From contig JAUXGP010000052.1 of assembly GCA_030621995.1 (NCBI GenBank), forward strand, positions 1 through 9,081: a DNA stretch of 9,081 nucleotides, given 5' to 3'. This stretch comes from Psychrilyobacter sp. Lineage in GTDB: Bacteria; Fusobacteriota; Fusobacteriia; Fusobacteriales; Fusobacteriaceae. Both the position numbers and the translations under genes were made by a program. This document shows positions 7,365-9,081 of this stretch, piece after piece; the stretch's first letter is position 1, and each line of letters opens with the position of its first letter. A model generated the notes under the pieces. It was not told the origin of the DNA. It saw only the letters and a program-made list of their open reading frames with translations, and searched no databases.

Positions 7365-7383
7365 AAATTGTTTAAAAAACAAA

Positions 7384-7412
7384 AGTGAGGTAAAAAAATA
7401 CTTTACCTCACT
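7384..7412 (-). terminator. Hairpin after the porin, terminator-like on the minus strand
   Basis: An 11-bp perfect stem (7384-7394 with 7402-7412, AGTGAGGTAAA/TTTACCTCACT) has a 7-nt loop. On the + strand it is followed by A-rich sequence, so no T tract follows for the porin transcript. On the minus strand it is followed by TTTTGTTTTTT, a good intrinsic-terminator tail. It may stop antisense transcription, or simply cap the 3' end of the porin mRNA after trimming. Confidence 0.6.
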
Positions 7413-7440
7413 AAAAAATATCCCTGATCTCTTAAATAAG

Positions 7441-7469
7441 TTGTTGAAATAAGAAAATTAGTTTAAAAT
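7441..7469 (+). promoter_or_regulatory. Possible promoter of the repressor gene
   Basis: TTGTTG (7441-7446) and TAAAAT (7464-7469) are spaced by 17 nt, about 30 nt before the GTG start. A GGAAAC half-site like that of the operators begins at 7470, directly after the -10 box. AT-rich DNA makes chance matches common, so this is tentative. Confidence 0.4.
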
Positions 7470-7486
7470 GGAAACAAATGATTTAT

Positions 7487-7493
7487 GGGGGGA
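7487..7493 (+). promoter_or_regulatory. Ribosome binding site deciding the GTG start of the repressor
   Basis: GGGGGGA lies 5 nt before the GTG at 7499. It falls inside the longer frame that begins at ATG 7478, which has no comparable site, so the GTG is the likely start. Confidence 0.75.
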
Positions 7494-7498
7494 TAGAG

Positions 7499-8488
7499 GT
7501 GGCTAAATATACAATTAAAGATATAGCTAAGATGGCAGGAGTGGGAGTAGGGACTGTTTCCAGGGTGATAAATAATCATCCAAGTGTGAAAGAAGAGACG
7601 AAAAATAAAGTATTAAAGATAATAGAAAAGGTGAACTATAAACCCAATGCACTGGCTAGAGATCTAAAAAGAAAAAAAAATAATGTGGTAGGGATATTGA
7701 TTACCGGATATCCCAATCCATTCTTTGATGAGGTTATAAGTGGAATAGACAGGGAGTTAAAAAAAGAAAATTTAACTTCCTTGATCCACTATACAGAATT
7801 AGAAGATTTTCAGATAGCTGTGTCAACATTGATAGATTATGAGGTGAAGGGAATAATCTATCTGGGAGGAAAGTCTAAAGATAATCTAGAGGGGATAAAA
7901 ATTCCGATGGTACTGGCTTCTACAACAATAGACAATTCGTGTTCAGATAAATTTCATATGGTAACTATAAATAATAGAAAAGCTGCCTATGAATCTGTAA
8001 AATTTTTAATCGATACAGGGTGTAAAAAAATAGGAATCATTATTTCAAACTATGAAGATGAACTAGCTCTCCAAAGGATAAAAGGTTATAAGGATGCCAT
8101 AGGGGAAGCTGAATTAGACTATGAAATTATATGTGAAGGTGAATACACAGCTAAAGGCGGGTATGAAGGTGCTAAAAAAATGTTTTCAGAGGGAAAGCCA
8201 GATGCAATATTTGCTATATCTGATCTTATGGCCATAGGAGCTGCGAGATATATATTGGAGAATGGATATAAGGTTCCGGAAGATATCTCTATAATTGGAT
8301 TTGATGGGATCGAGGAGAGTAAATATTATTATCCGTCCATAACCACAATTGAACAGCCGAGAAAATTGATGGGTGAGATGGCAGCCAAATTACTCATAGA
8401 TGATGTAAAAGATGGGAAGGATAAAAAAATAAAAAAACAGGATATTTGCTTAAAAGTCGATATGATAGAAAGAGAGAGCACAAAATAA
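7499..8488 (+). CDS. LacI/GalR-family transcriptional repressor
   Basis: This is a DNA-binding, sugar-responsive regulator of 329 residues, normal for the family. With the GTG start the protein begins AKYTIKDIAKMAGVGVGTVSRVINNHPSV, which places the N-terminal helix-turn-helix at residues 5-26. The hinge helix PNALARDLK is at 49-57, with Leu56 in the place of the leucine that opens the central CpG in PurR-type complexes. From residue 63 (VVGILI) the periplasmic-binding-protein-like effector domain follows, including PDAIFAISDLMAIGA and the late IIGFDGIEESKYYYPSITTIEQP block. The longer ATG start at 7478 would add seven residues not seen in the family. It lies between the porin and the ABC binding protein and ends 18 nt before the latter. 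The two GAAACGTTTC sites around the porin are its likely targets. The inducer is unknown. Confidence 0.93.
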   Translation: MAKYTIKDIAKMAGVGVGTVSRVINNHPSVKEETKNKVLKIIEKVNYKPNALARDLKRKKNNVVGILITGYPNPFFDEVISGIDRELKKENLTSLIHYTELEDFQIAVSTLIDYEVKGIIYLGGKSKDNLEGIKIPMVLASTTIDNSCSDKFHMVTINNRKAAYESVKFLIDTGCKKIGIIISNYEDELALQRIKGYKDAIGEAELDYEIICEGEYTAKGGYEGAKKMFSEGKPDAIFAISDLMAIGAARYILENGYKVPEDISIIGFDGIEESKYYYPSITTIEQPRKLMGEMAAKLLIDDVKDGKDKKIKKQDICLKVDMIERESTK

Positions 8489-8506
8489 AATTATGAGGGG
8501 GAAAAT

Positions 8507-9081
8507 ATGAATAAGTATATGAAGGGATTGATGGTTGGAGGAGCGATGCTTCTTACGGCTTGCGGTGGTGGAACAGAGCAAAAAGAGGAGAAAACTGTAG
8601 TAGATATATTTCAATTTAAGGTAGAGATAGCAGAGCAATTTGATGAATTATCTCAAATATATATGGAAACCCATCCTAATATAGAGATAAATATAGAAAC
8701 TGTAGGTGGAGGAGACGACTATGGTGCGGCACTTCGTGCTAAGATGGCATCTGGAAACGAACCTGCTATATTCAATGTAGGAGGACCACAAGATGTCTAT
8801 GACTGGCAGGATAAACTGGTAGATCTGTCGGACATGGAATTAGCAGGAAAGGCATTTGATGGAGCATTGAGTGGTGCTACATTGGATGGAAAGGTATACG
8901 GACTGCCATTTACTCAAGAGGGATATGGATTTATATATAACAAAGAAATGTTAAAAAAAGCCGGTATAGATGCAAAAACTATTACCAGCTATGAATCTTT
9001 AGAAACTGCTGTTAAGATGCTGGATTCTAAAAAAGAAGAGTTAGGATTAGAAGCTGTATTTGCAACTGCAGGAAAGGAGAC
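8507..9081 (+). CDS. Sugar ABC-transporter substrate-binding lipoprotein, N-terminal 191 residues (3' end outside window)
   Basis: This is an extracytoplasmic binding protein that captures a solute, most likely a carbohydrate, for an ABC permease. The ATG at 8507 has GAGGGGGA just upstream. The N-terminus MNKYMKGLMVGGAMLLTAC is a lipoprotein signal with lipobox LTAC, so Cys19 would be lipidated and exposed after cleavage by signal peptidase II. A short polar linker (GGGTEQKEEK) leads into the family 1 solute-binding fold: VVDIFQFK, HPNIEINIETVGGG, ALRAKMASGNEPAIFNVGG, DLSDMELAGKAFDGALSG, LDGKVYGLPFTQEGYGFIYNKEMLKKAGI. The last parts match the usual GKVYGLP and YNKxxFxKAGI blocks. It starts 18 nt after the repressor stop and is probably cotranscribed with it. 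The permease genes would be expected beyond the window. Frame and family are secure; the substrate is not. Confidence 0.93.
   Translation, partial: MNKYMKGLMVGGAMLLTACGGGTEQKEEKTVVDIFQFKVEIAEQFDELSQIYMETHPNIEINIETVGGGDDYGAALRAKMASGNEPAIFNVGGPQDVYDWQDKLVDLSDMELAGKAFDGALSGATLDGKVYGLPFTQEGYGFIYNKEMLKKAGIDAKTITSYESLETAVKMLDSKKEELGLEAVFATAGKE

Noticed and set aside
7470..7481. Third operator GGAAACAAATGA at the repressor promoter
   Set aside because: Only one half matches the palindrome, so it is mentioned as a half-site and not called as an operator.
7478..7498. ATG at 7478 as start of the LacI-family gene
   Set aside because: It lacks its own ribosome binding site, adds residues before the conserved AKYTIKDIA start, and the GGGGGGA site lies between it and the GTG at 7499.
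1..9081. CRISPR arrays, insertion sequences, rRNA
   Set aside because: No regularly spaced short repeats, no transposase frame and no rRNA-like sequence were seen on either strand.

Overview
The window is AT-rich, low-GC bacterial DNA with every recognisable gene on the + strand. It combines Firmicutes-like base composition and GG-rich ribosome binding sites with an outer-membrane LamB-type porin and a split (alpha2beta2-type) glycyl-tRNA synthetase. That combination fits Fusobacteriota, perhaps a free-living or marine genus such as Ilyobacter, Propionigenium or Psychrilyobacter. The phylum is an inference from gene style, and the genus is not established.

Positions 1-5734 are a housekeeping run: ileS (5' end outside the window), lspA, glyQ and glyS, closed by a strong intrinsic terminator at 5702-5734. 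Two related elements of about 100 nt (2484-2585 and 3501-3600) sit directly in front of glyQ and glyS. Each folds on paper into a four-helix, cloverleaf-like structure closed by a long basal stem. Several stem pairs differ between the copies but stay paired, and the loops of the first and third arms can also pair in both copies through different bases. This is the most unusual signal in the window. It could be a cis-regulatory RNA for the glycyl-tRNA synthetase or a mobile structured repeat; no T-box signature is visible.

Positions 5735-9081 are a carbohydrate-uptake locus: a LamB/ScrY-like porin, a LacI-family repressor and the start of a sugar ABC-transporter binding lipoprotein that runs off the end. 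The porin has a good promoter (5838-5866) followed by a perfect 10-bp palindrome of LacI-family type (5885-5894). The same palindrome recurs, with its flanking base inverted, just after the porin (7355-7364) and ahead of the repressor gene. The simplest model is that the local LacI-family protein represses the porin, and perhaps its own operon, until a sugar is present. The porin would pass the sugar through the outer membrane and the lipoprotein would hand it to an inner-membrane permease encoded beyond the window.

As written, the porin gene is broken. Its signal peptide (ATG at 5932) is in a different frame from the rest of the protein, which implies a small deletion or a sequence error near 5980. 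A hairpin at 7384-7412 has a T-rich tail only on the minus strand, so it looks like a terminator pointing against all the genes shown.
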